Part shown: positions 1-7,648 of the stretch, piece by piece
How the letters are laid out: the number at the start of each line of letters is the position of its first letter
How positions within the stretch are numbered: the first letter of the stretch is position 1
Assembly (NCBI GenBank): GCA_034184445.1
Contig: JAXFZX010000069.1
Span: forward strand, 1-23,189
DNA from: CALXZG01 sp034184445
Lineage (GTDB): Bacteria > Pseudomonadota > Alphaproteobacteria > CAAHEQ01 > UBA3637
Direction: 5' to 3'
DNA: 23,189 nucleotides
Notes under the pieces: generated by a model
Databases searched by the model: none
Told to the model about the DNA's origin: nothing
What the model saw: only the letters and a program-made list of their open reading frames with translations
Program-made: the position numbers and the translations under genes

Positions 1-2
1 AT

Positions 3-1076
3 TTTCAAGAAGGTGGCGCCTTGCGTGCAGATGTTTTAAATGATGAATTGGATTATCAGATTGCCTGTCAACAGCAAATTGCCGATAATTTAAATAGATC
101 TTTTGTTTTACCACCTTATGCCAATGGGAACGATGTTGATTTAAGTCTCCCCGAACCAAGTGCCGGCAAAGCCATTGTCTGGAACGCCAGTGGTACAGGA
201 TTAGAAAATTCGGATTTATCCATCAATGCGTGGGGGACAACCTTATTAGGGTATAAACAATCGGCTGAAACCGCAATGACCGAAGCTTCTGGCTTTGCAC
301 AAAATGCTTCTTCATCGGCGAGCAATGCTGCTGCTTCGGCGGCGGCGGCAGCAGCAGCGGTGGAAACGGCTCAATCTTTGGCTGATACAGCTGTCACACA
401 GATAGAAGAATTAATTGCCGAAGGTGGTGGATCATCAGGTAATAGCGTCACTCTAACAGGTGATCAGTCCATAGAAGGCACAAAAACATTTTTAAGCCCG
501 ATTCAAACAAGAACTGCTGCCGATGGCGGTGTGGTCTGCTTAAATACCGCACACAATTTTCAAAATCCCCAAAATACGACAACAGATATTTCTGTTTTCC
601 GTTTTGAGGGGCGTGATTCGGATAACAAATCCACCGGCGGTTTAATTCAAACCTATCAAACAGACGGTAAGTTATCCACAAAAATTGGCACAAAACGCTT
701 TTTAAATAATGCATATGTAACGGCAAGCATAGACTGCACCGTAGATGATTCCGGTAACGCCAGTATTACAACATCTGATCCATCTTCAGCATTTGATGCT
801 TCGCAAAAAATCGCCACCACCAAATGGATAGAAAATCAACGAAAATCCGGCAATGGAATCGGTTTACCGAATTGGGATGCCGCTATTTCCTTGGGGACAG
901 GTATCCTTCATACCATTGCTGGGAATGGCTGGATTAGTTCCAGTGGATCCGTGCGTTTAAACACCAATGTTGGTAAGCAAATCTGTGCCGGCGGCGCCAA
1001 TTGCACTGTTCCCATCGCAGACGGATCAGTTGTTTATGTATCCGGCGTTGCCGCTTATTTTTATCCCTCGTTATAG
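3..1076 (+). CDS. Phage-type tail fibre protein, 5' end outside the window
   Basis: Partial gene: the frame is open to the window's left edge, so the real start lies upstream, and the TTG at 21 is probably internal. The first visible residues (FQEGGALRADVLNDELDYQ) resemble the end of the N-terminal virion-attachment domain of podovirus/T7-like tail fibres, where an LRADxLN segment is common. Next come a Pro/Gly-rich linker, an Ala/Ser-rich stretch likely to form a trimeric coiled coil (about residues 84-140 counted from the TTG), a GDQSIEGTKTF segment typical of tail fibre shafts, and a Gly/Ser-rich beta-like C-terminus suited to receptor binding. The product would be a host-recognition fibre of a prophage or a domesticated tail. 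The next gene follows after 10 bases. Family assignment rests on pattern memory; the exact phage type is unknown. Confidence 0.7.
   Translation, partial: FQEGGALRADVLNDELDYQIACQQQIADNLNRSFVLPPYANGNDVDLSLPEPSAGKAIVWNASGTGLENSDLSINAWGTTLLGYKQSAETAMTEASGFAQNASSSASNAAASAAAAAAAVETAQSLADTAVTQIEELIAEGGGSSGNSVTLTGDQSIEGTKTFLSPIQTRTAADGGVVCLNTAHNFQNPQNTTTDISVFRFEGRDSDNKSTGGLIQTYQTDGKLSTKIGTKRFLNNAYVTASIDCTVDDSGNASITTSDPSSAFDASQKIATTKWIENQRKSGNGIGLPNWDAAISLGTGILHTIAGNGWISSSGSVRLNTNVGKQICAGGANCTVPIADGSVVYVSGVAAYFYPSL
336..359 (+). repeat. GCN triplet tract coding for poly-alanine in the tail fibre
   Basis: Successive GCG and GCA codons form a short trinucleotide run inside the Ala/Ser-rich coiled-coil region. 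Gains or losses of units would stay in frame and only change the length of the fibre shaft. It is short and imperfect, so instability is only a possibility. Confidence 0.5.
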
Positions 1077-1086
1077 GAGTTTTTTC

Positions 1087-1392
1087 ATGACAAATGCAAC
1101 ACACACATATTTTTATGGTATTTTAAAATCAACACATCGGCATGGTTTTTCCGATAATGCACAAGATTTTATTGGAGAATTTAAAACTCTATCCGAATCC
1201 GAATTGGCTACCTTAATTGCCCAAGAGCCTCAAAAGCATATTGAATGGGATGATTCCGGAAATCCGGTGGCTGTTCCCTATAATGCGCAATATTGGGGAG
1301 ACTATGAGGACGGCCGATTAGTTCGATTTGCGGGATATCGCTTTTCCGAAGGCTGTATCCGACTACCCGAAAAGCCTAATTGGGATGAGTAA
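1087..1392 (+). CDS. Small phage-associated protein, possibly tail fibre accessory/assembly factor
   Basis: Encodes 101 residues, with ATG 1087 preceded by AGGAG at 1075-1079. No signal peptide or membrane segment is visible. The middle section (LSESELATLIAQEPQKHIEWDD, then SGNPVAVP) has the rough layout of tail fibre assembly proteins, in which a helical segment is followed by an 'xxDDxGxPV' strand. The C-terminus is rich in aromatic and acidic residues. It sits 10 bases after the tail fibre gene and is almost certainly cotranscribed, which supports a chaperone or fibre-accessory role. I do not recognise the family with certainty; a tail-tip cap or simple hypothetical protein is equally possible. 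It is the last phage-like gene before housekeeping genes on the other strand. Confidence 0.55.
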   Translation: MTNATHTYFYGILKSTHRHGFSDNAQDFIGEFKTLSESELATLIAQEPQKHIEWDDSGNPVAVPYNAQYWGDYEDGRLVRFAGYRFSEGCIRLPEKPNWDE

Positions 1393-1393
1393 T

Positions 1394-1423
1394 TAAAAAT
1401 TGGGAAGGGAACACCCTTCCCAA
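1394..1423 (-). terminator. Intrinsic terminator of kdsD (minus strand), hairpin shared with the tail genes
   Basis: Perfect 10-base-pair stem: TTGGGAAGGG (1400-1409), loop AACA, CCCTTCCCAA (1414-1423). Read on the minus strand the stem is followed by ATTTTTAATT, the U-run expected of a Rho-independent terminator for kdsD. On the plus strand there is no T-run directly after it, so termination of the tail genes would be weaker. Confidence 0.75.
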
Positions 1424-1435
1424 CTTGACAGATTT

Positions 1436-2398
1436 TTAGGCGACCCCCTGCCCCAACAGGTCATGAATGTGAATAGTGCCGATGGGACGGCCATTTTCCA
1501 CAACAAATAAATTCGTAATTTTGCGTTCATTCATCAATTTAATAGCTTCCACACTCAATGCTTCTTTTGTAATCGTGACGGGATTTCGTGTCATTAATTC
1601 ACACGCCTTTGTATGCAATGTGTCACCGGAAAATTTGCGCCGTAAATCACCGTCCGTCAACATACCGGTCAAAAGGCCTTTTTCATCTACAAACCCCACG
1701 CACCCAAGGCGTTTGCGTGACATTTCCAAAACGGCATCCTGCATTTCTACATTTTCACTTAAAACAGGCATTTCATCTCCGATATGCATCAAGTCACCTA
1801 CCCGTTTTAAGATTGCACCTAACTTACCTCCAGGGTGCCGTATTTTATAGTCTTCCTTATTAAACCCACGTCGTTCCATTAAACATACCGTCAACACATC
1901 TCCTAAAACCAATGTTGCCGTAGATGAACTTGTCGGGGCAAGCCCCAGCGGACAAGCCTCAACCGTATCGGGCAAAGGCAAAACAATCGTTGCCGCCTTA
2001 CCCAAAGAGCTGTTTGCTTTTTTTGTCATCGCAATTAAGGGAATACCAAATCGTTTGCAGTAATTGACAATATCGGCTAATTCCCGCGATTCTCCACCAT
2101 TGGAAATTGCCATCACAATATCTTTCTGGGTAATCATACCCAAATCACCATGACTGGCTTCTGCCGGATGAATAAAAAATGCCGGCGTTCCCGTTGAGGC
2201 AAGTGAGGCCGCTATTTTTTTGCCAATATGACCGGATTTCCCCATACCGGTGACAATGATTCGGCCACTTGCCTGTTGCATCAGATCCAGACAGTGCGTC
2301 AAGCTCTCCCCCAAGGTATCCCGCATCAACTGCAATGTTTCAATTTCTGCGTTAATCGTTTTAACGGCTACTTTCTTGTCATCTTCAAAATGAGGCAT
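1436..2398 (-). CDS. kdsD: Arabinose-5-phosphate isomerase (KdsD/KpsF family)
   Basis: Interconverts D-ribulose 5-phosphate and D-arabinose 5-phosphate, the first committed step towards Kdo for lipopolysaccharide or capsule; cytoplasmic. The 320-residue product has an N-terminal SIS sugar-isomerase domain (VTGMGKSGHIGKK near residue 50, HPAEASHGDLGM near 77), the family's IRHPGGKLG motif with the likely catalytic His near 188, then two CBS domains (about 200-260 and 265-320). That is the usual KdsD/KpsF arrangement and length. I chose the ATG at 2398 rather than an in-frame ATG at 2416 because AAAGGAG lies between them, about 8 bases upstream of 2398. It is monocistronic as far as visible, ending at a strong hairpin. 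KdsD (LPS) and KpsF (capsule) paralogues cannot be told apart here. Confidence 0.95.
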   Translation of the reverse strand: MPHFEDDKKVAVKTINAEIETLQLMRDTLGESLTHCLDLMQQASGRIIVTGMGKSGHIGKKIAASLASTGTPAFFIHPAEASHGDLGMITQKDIVMAISNGGESRELADIVNYCKRFGIPLIAMTKKANSSLGKAATIVLPLPDTVEACPLGLAPTSSSTATLVLGDVLTVCLMERRGFNKEDYKIRHPGGKLGAILKRVGDLMHIGDEMPVLSENVEMQDAVLEMSRKRLGCVGFVDEKGLLTGMLTDGDLRRKFSGDTLHTKACELMTRNPVTITKEALSVEAIKLMNERKITNLFVVENGRPIGTIHIHDLLGQGVA

Positions 2399-2430
2399 AA
2401 TTTGTTCTCCTTTCACTTAAACATACTTTG

Positions 2431-2459
2431 GGTGTATCGGATTTTCCCCCTTTTGTCAA
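2431..2459 (-). promoter_or_regulatory. Possible sigma-70 promoter of kdsD
   Basis: On the minus strand a perfect TTGACA (2454-2459) is followed after 17 bases by TACACC (2431-2436), a poor -10 match. Position just upstream of kdsD supports it; the weak -10 keeps confidence low. Confidence 0.35.
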
Positions 2460-2507
2460 GGATAATTTAGAGCATGCCCTTACCGTTGCTGTGAAAGCCA
2501 GCAGGAA

Positions 2508-3203
2508 TTATCCCCTCAATAATTCCCCTGAAAGGCGCATAACTTCTGGACTGTTTGCAAAAGCATTTCGCCAAGAATCAATCCCTTTTTGCCAATCTTG
2601 CCGAGTGACATCTTCATGATCTTTGAACTTCATAAAACAGTTAAAGATTGATTTTTGAATATCCTCTGGCGCATCGGGCAAAGCCGCCACTTTTAAATAA
2701 GAATCCAAAGCAACTTCAAAATCTTCCAAATCCGCAGCCATATCCGCAACTGTTTTGCCGAGTTTCACATCTTCGGGAGCCAACATAAAAGCCTGTTGCA
2801 AGGCATAAACCGCTTCTTCCTCGTGTTTCAATGCCACCAAACAATGTGCCGCATTTATATATGAAGGCGCAAAATTTTCATCTGTCAGGATCGCCGCATC
2901 GCATGCATTTAAGGCATCAACATACTTCCCCAATGAATAAAGGGTTGAACCATAATTACATCTTGCTTCCACATCAAATGTATCCAATTCTATGGCTTTA
3001 CCATAGGCTTCTAGGGCTTCTTGAAGGCGTCCTAGACCAAATAAAGCATTGCCTCTGATAACATAAAGGGCAGCCACTTCTTCTTCTATATTATCATCGG
3101 TCACCAAACCGATATCCGTATTGGTTTCGGCCACAACTTCGGCATACCGGCCTTGGGCATTCCATTCATTTAATTTTTGGACTTCTTGATTGATATTTTC
3201 CAT
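2508..3203 (-). CDS. Cytoplasmic TPR-repeat protein
   Basis: 231 residues without signal peptide or membrane helix. Tetratricopeptide repeats run from about residue 40 to 160; the clearest unit is ALYVIRGNALFGLGRLQEAL followed by EAYGKAIELD, with the small-residue and aromatic pattern of TPR helices A and B. Repeats then degenerate towards the C-terminus (DWQKGIDSWRNAFANSPEV). TPR proteins act as protein-interaction scaffolds, and no specific partner can be inferred. It follows pepN by 11 bases with AAGGAG before its ATG, so it is probably the last gene of the Sel1-pepN-TPR transcript. No catalytic domain is attached. Confidence 0.8.
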   Translation of the reverse strand: MENINQEVQKLNEWNAQGRYAEVVAETNTDIGLVTDDNIEEEVAALYVIRGNALFGLGRLQEALEAYGKAIELDTFDVEARCNYGSTLYSLGKYVDALNACDAAILTDENFAPSYINAAHCLVALKHEEEAVYALQQAFMLAPEDVKLGKTVADMAADLEDFEVALDSYLKVAALPDAPEDIQKSIFNCFMKFKDHEDVTRQDWQKGIDSWRNAFANSPEVMRLSGELLRG

Positions 3204-3214
3204 GATGTTTCTCC

Positions 3215-5737
3215 TTATGCTAAAATGCGTTCAATGGTTTCACGGGAATCGCTAGATAATCCCTTTTGTTTTAAAAGTTTCCCAAGCACAGCCCGCACCT
3301 TTTCCTGATGCGCTTTATCAAATTTTTTGAATTTTGAAAAAGCGGTCAAAAGTCTGGATGTGATTTTCGGATTAATTTTATCCAAAACCGCACACTCAGC
3401 CACATAGAATTCATATCCTTTTCCGTCTGCACGATTAAAGGCCGTCAAGTTTCGTCCAAACGCCCCGATAAGTGCCCGCACTTTGTTTGGATTTTTGTAA
3501 TCAAACACAGGGTGCTTTGTCAATTTTTTCACGGTATCCAAGGCTTTTTCCACTGGCTCCATAGCCTGCAACATAAACCATTTATTTAAGACTAAATCGT
3601 CCCCGTCATAGTGCTTATAGAAGGAATCCAAAGCTTCCTGTTTATGTGGTAAATTCTGATTAACCAAAATACCAAGAGCAGAAATCCTATCCGTTAGATT
3701 ATCCGCTTTTTGGTACTGTTCCCAAACCAAATCTTTGTGTTTCGTCAGGGCCAAGTATCCCAGAGCCACATTTTTAAGAGCTCTTTTAGCCGCCGGAACC
3801 GTTTCTGGGGAATAAGGGCCTTTTACTTGATTTCCCTGATACAATTTCAACAGTTCTTTTTCATATTTTTTGGCAAAGGCTTCCCGCATCACGCGACGCA
3901 CTTGTTTCAGAACATCCACATCCACGGTTTTCATTTTTGCCATCATATCTCCCTCGGTCGGCAAAATAATCGCCCGCGCCAAAAAGGCCTTATCTAACTT
4001 TGGTTGCGACAGATATGCCCCCAACGCTTTAATCACATCCATATCGGGTTTAAAGCGTTTTTTTGTGGCCATTTCCACCATGGATTCAAGGGCATATTGC
4101 TGCCCCACATCATACCGGTTAAAGAGGTCCGAGTCATAAGTCATTAACCGCAACCTGTCCGCTTTCCCATAATTGATTTCAATATCCACCGGCGCGGTTA
4201 AGGATCTGTTTATAGATAAAACCGGTTTCTCTTTTAGCCCTCTAAATTCAAAAGTTTCCGTCTTTTTCTTTAAAACAAAAGTGCCTTTTTTCATATCTTT
4301 TCCGTCGGCCCCCACCAATCCGTATTTAAGGGGGATAACAAACGGTGTTTTGCACTTTTTGTGTGATTGCGCCAAAGTGACTGCAAACACACCTTTATTC
4401 CATTTTGTGGCAACCTTCACAACCGGTCGGCCCGCCACGGAATACCATTGTTTGAATTGCGTCAAGTCTTGTTTAGAGGCATCTTCAATAGCCTTTACAA
4501 AATCATCAATGGTGACAGCCTGCCCATCGTGGCGTTTAAAGTATAAATCACATCCTTTTCGGAAAGCCTTATCCCCCACGATCGCTTGTTGCATACGGAT
4601 AACTTCTGCCCCTTTTTCATAAATGGTCGTGGTATAAAAGTTATCAATTTCCTGATAGGAATCCGGGCGCACCGGATGAGCCAACGGCCCATCATCTTCC
4701 GGATATTGGAATGTGCGAAGCGTCACGGCATCATCAATCCGTCCCACGGCCCGCGACCGGATATCATATCCGAATTCTTCATCCCGATAAACGGTAAATC
4801 CTTCTTTTAAGGAGAGTTCAAACCAACTCCTCAGCGTCACGCGATCCCCGCTGTAATTATGGAAATACTCATGCCCTACAACATGTTCAATATATTCAAA
4901 TGTGGCATCCGTTGCGGTATCGGGGCTGGCCAGTAAAGCCGCATCATTATAAATATTCAAGGACTTATTTTCCATCGCCCCCGCATTAAAGTGCGACACC
5001 GCCACAATGTTAAAGGATTTTAGGTCATACTCCAACCCGAATCTTTTTTCATCCCACGCCATCGCTTCTTTCAGGGCTTCCATCGCCCATTTTAACCGGT
5101 CTTTTTTCCCTGCCTCACAATATAGGCCCAACTTCACCACTTTACCCGATTTGGTTTTAAAGGTATCATGAATAGAATCCAATTTTCCTGCCACCAAAGC
5201 GAACAAATAACTAGGCTTTTGGAACGGGTCATCAAAAACAACGGTGTTTCCCGATTCCTTTACTTTATTTCCGTTGGATAAAACAACCGGCCATTTTTTC
5301 CGATCGGCATGAATCGTCACAATCCAATGACTCAACACATCCGAATGGTCGGGGTAATAGGTAATGCTTCTAAAACCCTCCGGCTCGTTCTGGGTGCAGA
5401 GCATCCCGTCCGAGGCATATAACCCAAACAATCGTGTATTGGCACTCGGGTTAATTTCTACCGCAGTTTCAATCACAAATTTCTTTTGTTTCGGGTTTAA
5501 AGTCAATGTATGCGCATCTAATTTATAATCCTTTTTTGTCAGCGTCCTTCCCCCCATTTTAATGCTTTTAAGTAGCATATATTCGCCGTTTAAGACAAGG
5601 GGTTTTCCCACCTCATACCCGTCAAAGGATAATTTTGCCTTCACCACCGTTTTCGTAGGATGCAGGGTAAAATCCAACTCCGTTTTCGGAAGCCTATAAT
5701 GCGGCGCCACATAATCTTTTCTGTATTTAATTGTCAT
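3215..5737 (-). CDS. pepN: Aminopeptidase N, M1 zinc metallopeptidase
   Basis: Cytosolic enzyme that removes N-terminal residues from peptides during protein turnover. The 840-residue product has every M1 hallmark: the exopeptidase GAMEN motif (residues 253-257), the zinc site HEYFH (His289, Glu290, His293) and the third ligand Glu312 in LKEGFTVYRDEEF. The N-terminal beta domain starts TIKYRKDYVAPHYRL, and the long C-terminal helical domain follows, as in the E. coli PepN-type (about 870 residues) found across Proteobacteria. The ATG at 5737 has AAAGGGAAA upstream and lies 3 bases after the stop of the Sel1 gene, so the two are cotranscribed. No active-site loss or frameshift is seen. Confidence 0.97.
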   Translation of the reverse strand: MTIKYRKDYVAPHYRLPKTELDFTLHPTKTVVKAKLSFDGYEVGKPLVLNGEYMLLKSIKMGGRTLTKKDYKLDAHTLTLNPKQKKFVIETAVEINPSANTRLFGLYASDGMLCTQNEPEGFRSITYYPDHSDVLSHWIVTIHADRKKWPVVLSNGNKVKESGNTVVFDDPFQKPSYLFALVAGKLDSIHDTFKTKSGKVVKLGLYCEAGKKDRLKWAMEALKEAMAWDEKRFGLEYDLKSFNIVAVSHFNAGAMENKSLNIYNDAALLASPDTATDATFEYIEHVVGHEYFHNYSGDRVTLRSWFELSLKEGFTVYRDEEFGYDIRSRAVGRIDDAVTLRTFQYPEDDGPLAHPVRPDSYQEIDNFYTTTIYEKGAEVIRMQQAIVGDKAFRKGCDLYFKRHDGQAVTIDDFVKAIEDASKQDLTQFKQWYSVAGRPVVKVATKWNKGVFAVTLAQSHKKCKTPFVIPLKYGLVGADGKDMKKGTFVLKKKTETFEFRGLKEKPVLSINRSLTAPVDIEINYGKADRLRLMTYDSDLFNRYDVGQQYALESMVEMATKKRFKPDMDVIKALGAYLSQPKLDKAFLARAIILPTEGDMMAKMKTVDVDVLKQVRRVMREAFAKKYEKELLKLYQGNQVKGPYSPETVPAAKRALKNVALGYLALTKHKDLVWEQYQKADNLTDRISALGILVNQNLPHKQEALDSFYKHYDGDDLVLNKWFMLQAMEPVEKALDTVKKLTKHPVFDYKNPNKVRALIGAFGRNLTAFNRADGKGYEFYVAECAVLDKINPKITSRLLTAFSKFKKFDKAHQEKVRAVLGKLLKQKGLSSDSRETIERILA

Positions 5738-5740
5738 TAT

Positions 5741-6262
5741 TTATTTCCCTTTCACATTTAATTTTTGAATCCAATACTTTTGCCGTTCTTTATTGGCGGG
5801 AATACCGTCTAACCCCGTACCATACAGAACGATTAAACTTTTCATGGCATTTTCGTGTCCCTGCTCGGCCGCCTGTTCATAGAGAGCCGCTGCTTTTTCC
5901 ACATCCGGATCGCCAAAATAGCCGCGTTCCATCCATACTGCCGTCACATATTGCGCCTCCGGCATTTTGGCGTCCAAGGCTTTACGCATATATTCTATTG
6001 CCAATTCCCGATTTTCGGGCACTTTGTCCCCCGCATCATAGAGCAGGGCCAATTTATACGCCGCCTTTGCCTCGCCCCCCTTGGCCGCCCGCGTCAGGGA
6101 TAACAGGGCCCCCCGATAATCCTCATTTTTCATCTGTTGGACAGCTTTTTCCATCCAATCCGCCGGCGTGCGCACCATATCCCGCACAATTACAAAACCG
6201 ACACCCGCGATCGACAAAAGACACAGTCCCAACAAAATCCCCGACAAAATCTTTTTTTTCAT
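5741..6262 (-). CDS. Membrane-anchored Sel1-repeat protein
   Basis: 173 residues. An N-terminal KKK followed by a hydrophobic segment (residues 5-27) looks like an uncleaved signal anchor, leaving the rest in the periplasm. The remainder carries Sel1-like repeats: residues about 46-80 (ALLSLTRAAKGGEAKAAYKL), 81-115 (ELAIEYMRKALDAKMPEAQY) and 117-153 (KAAALYEQAAEQGHENAMKS), each with the A/G-x-x-x-A-x-x-x-L/Y helical pattern. Sel1 proteins are adaptor scaffolds in signalling or envelope complexes; this one has no attached enzyme domain. It is the first gene of the minus-strand operon with pepN and the TPR protein, from a promoter overlapping that of murL. Confidence 0.8.
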   Translation of the reverse strand: MKKKILSGILLGLCLLSIAGVGFVIVRDMVRTPADWMEKAVQQMKNEDYRGALLSLTRAAKGGEAKAAYKLALLYDAGDKVPENRELAIEYMRKALDAKMPEAQYVTAVWMERGYFGDPDVEKAAALYEQAAEQGHENAMKSLIVLYGTGLDGIPANKERQKYWIQKLNVKGK

Positions 6263-6271
6263 TCTTCACCC

Positions 6272-6300
6272 TTGCAAAAAATCTCAAAAGCGTGTAAAAT
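6272..6300 (+). promoter_or_regulatory. Sigma-70 promoter of murL-murD2
   Basis: TTGCAA (6272-6277), 17-base spacer, TAAAAT (6295-6300). The predicted start near 6307 would leave a leader of about 28 bases before the TTG start of murL, with AAGGA in between. Confidence 0.6.
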
Positions 6301-6313
6301 CGCGCCAGCAATC

Positions 6314-6342
6314 ATTTTAAAAGGAAATTTTCTTTTGTGCAA
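6314..6342 (-). promoter_or_regulatory. Sigma-70 promoter of the Sel1-pepN-TPR operon
   Basis: On the minus strand TTGCAC (6337-6342), 17-base spacer, TAAAAT (6314-6319). Its predicted start is also near 6307, so it faces the murL promoter and overlaps the murL ribosome-binding site and start codon. Confidence 0.5.
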
Positions 6343-7648
6343 GGTTTTTTATTATAAAAAAGCAACTTTTTCACCTGATACCGGTGTTCTGACATTGAAC
6401 TATGCGGTGGACGATACTCATTTTTTCACCGAAACAATTACTTTTCCCGGTGCCCCTTTTTGCCTCTCCTCCTCTAAAAAGCAGGCCTTAAATCAAATTT
6501 TCACCCTTCTTCATATTGCTGCCGGTATCAGTTATTATAAGGCTTTTCTTCCCCCCGAAATTCAAACCGACTCCCCCCTAACCCCCGCCGAGGCCGCTTT
6601 TTTTGAAAAATTTTATCTGCATGGCCTTGGTGAATTTGCCATTCGCAATCATTTAAATTTGCAAGATAAAATCCATTTTCCCGCAGGGGACGGCTTTTCC
6701 CGCACGGCAATCAATTTAAACCTACCGTTCAGTGCTTTGATCCCTGTCGGCGGCGGAAAAGATTCGTGCCTTACGATAGAACTGATAAAAAAGGCAGACC
6801 TGCCTGCTGAAACAATCGCCATCGGAAATGCGACACCCATTACCGAATGTATGCGACTATCCGGCCTGCCGGCGCGCACCATTACGCGCACCATATCCCC
6901 CGAACTGATCAAGCTTAATCAAACGGGAACCGTTTATAACGGCCATGTGCCAATTACCGGAATTTTGGCATTTATTTTGTGGGCGGCCGCCATTTTATAC
7001 GATAAAAAGTATGTGATTATGTCCTGTGAACGTTCGGCCAACACAGGTAACCTGATGCAAGGCACATTGGAAATCAATCATCAATACAGTAAATCCTTTG
7101 CGTTTGAACAAGATTTTCACACAATTACTCAAACCGTCACGCCGGACTTTTTGTATTTTTCGCTGTTGCGCCCACTATCCGAAATTCATATTGCAAAATT
7201 ATTTTCAAAACTGTGCGCCACTTATTTCCCCGCATTTACCAGCTGTAATAAAGCCTTTAAGTTGGATAAGGCTCGGCGCCTCAATCATTGGTGTGGCACA
7301 TGCGATAAATGCCGTTTTGTCTTTTTGATTTTAGCACCTTTTATGGATAAAGAAACCCTCATTAAAATAGTCGGCACAAATCCGCTTAATGATGAATCAC
7401 AACTAACCGGATACAGGGAACTTGTCGCTTTTTCGGGTCATAAACCATTTGAATGTGTCGGCGAGCCGGATGAATGTCGCTATGCCATTACATTGCTTTC
7501 TCAAAATCCACACTGGCAAAATGATTTTGTTATCAAGACATTATCCCCTCTTTTGCCACCACAAACAAGTGGAAACTTATTCACGCCTACTTCCGACAAC
7601 CTGATTCCAAAGGATTTTTCTGATGTTATGGACGAATTTAGAAAATAA
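6335..7648 (+). CDS. murL: UDP-MurNAc-L-Ala-L-Glu epimerase (MurL family)
   Basis: MurL epimerises the terminal L-Glu of UDP-MurNAc-L-Ala-L-Glu to D-Glu in an ATP-dependent reaction; with MurD2 it replaces glutamate racemase plus MurD (described in Xanthomonas). The 437-residue product fits the family as I remember it: a PP-loop-like PVGGGKDS (137-144), NGHVPIT, CERSANTGN, a cysteine set SCNKAF/WCGTCDKCRF (Cys314, 330, 333, 336) and GHKPFECVGE near the C-terminus. The start is taken as TTG 6335: AAGGA lies 9 bases upstream, the promoter -10 is at 6295, and the longer upstream frame would run through the promoter and into the opposite gene. The overlap of 26 bases with the downstream MurD homologue strongly supports the pathway. 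Activity is inferred, not shown. Confidence 0.85.
   Translation: MCKVFYYKKATFSPDTGVLTLNYAVDDTHFFTETITFPGAPFCLSSSKKQALNQIFTLLHIAAGISYYKAFLPPEIQTDSPLTPAEAAFFEKFYLHGLGEFAIRNHLNLQDKIHFPAGDGFSRTAINLNLPFSALIPVGGGKDSCLTIELIKKADLPAETIAIGNATPITECMRLSGLPARTITRTISPELIKLNQTGTVYNGHVPITGILAFILWAAAILYDKKYVIMSCERSANTGNLMQGTLEINHQYSKSFAFEQDFHTITQTVTPDFLYFSLLRPLSEIHIAKLFSKLCATYFPAFTSCNKAFKLDKARRLNHWCGTCDKCRFVFLILAPFMDKETLIKIVGTNPLNDESQLTGYRELVAFSGHKPFECVGEPDECRYAITLLSQNPHWQNDFVIKTLSPLLPPQTSGNLFTPTSDNLIPKDFSDVMDEFRK

Noticed and set aside
4173..4622. Open frames opposite pepN, accC and other long genes.
   Set aside because: Shadows of strongly supported genes, without ribosome sites or recognisable protein features.
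6137..6334. Longer N-terminus for murL from an in-frame ATG at 6137.
   Set aside because: It would run antisense through the Sel1 gene, start upstream of the murL promoter, and its translation lacks MurL character. TTG 6335 has a good Shine-Dalgarno.
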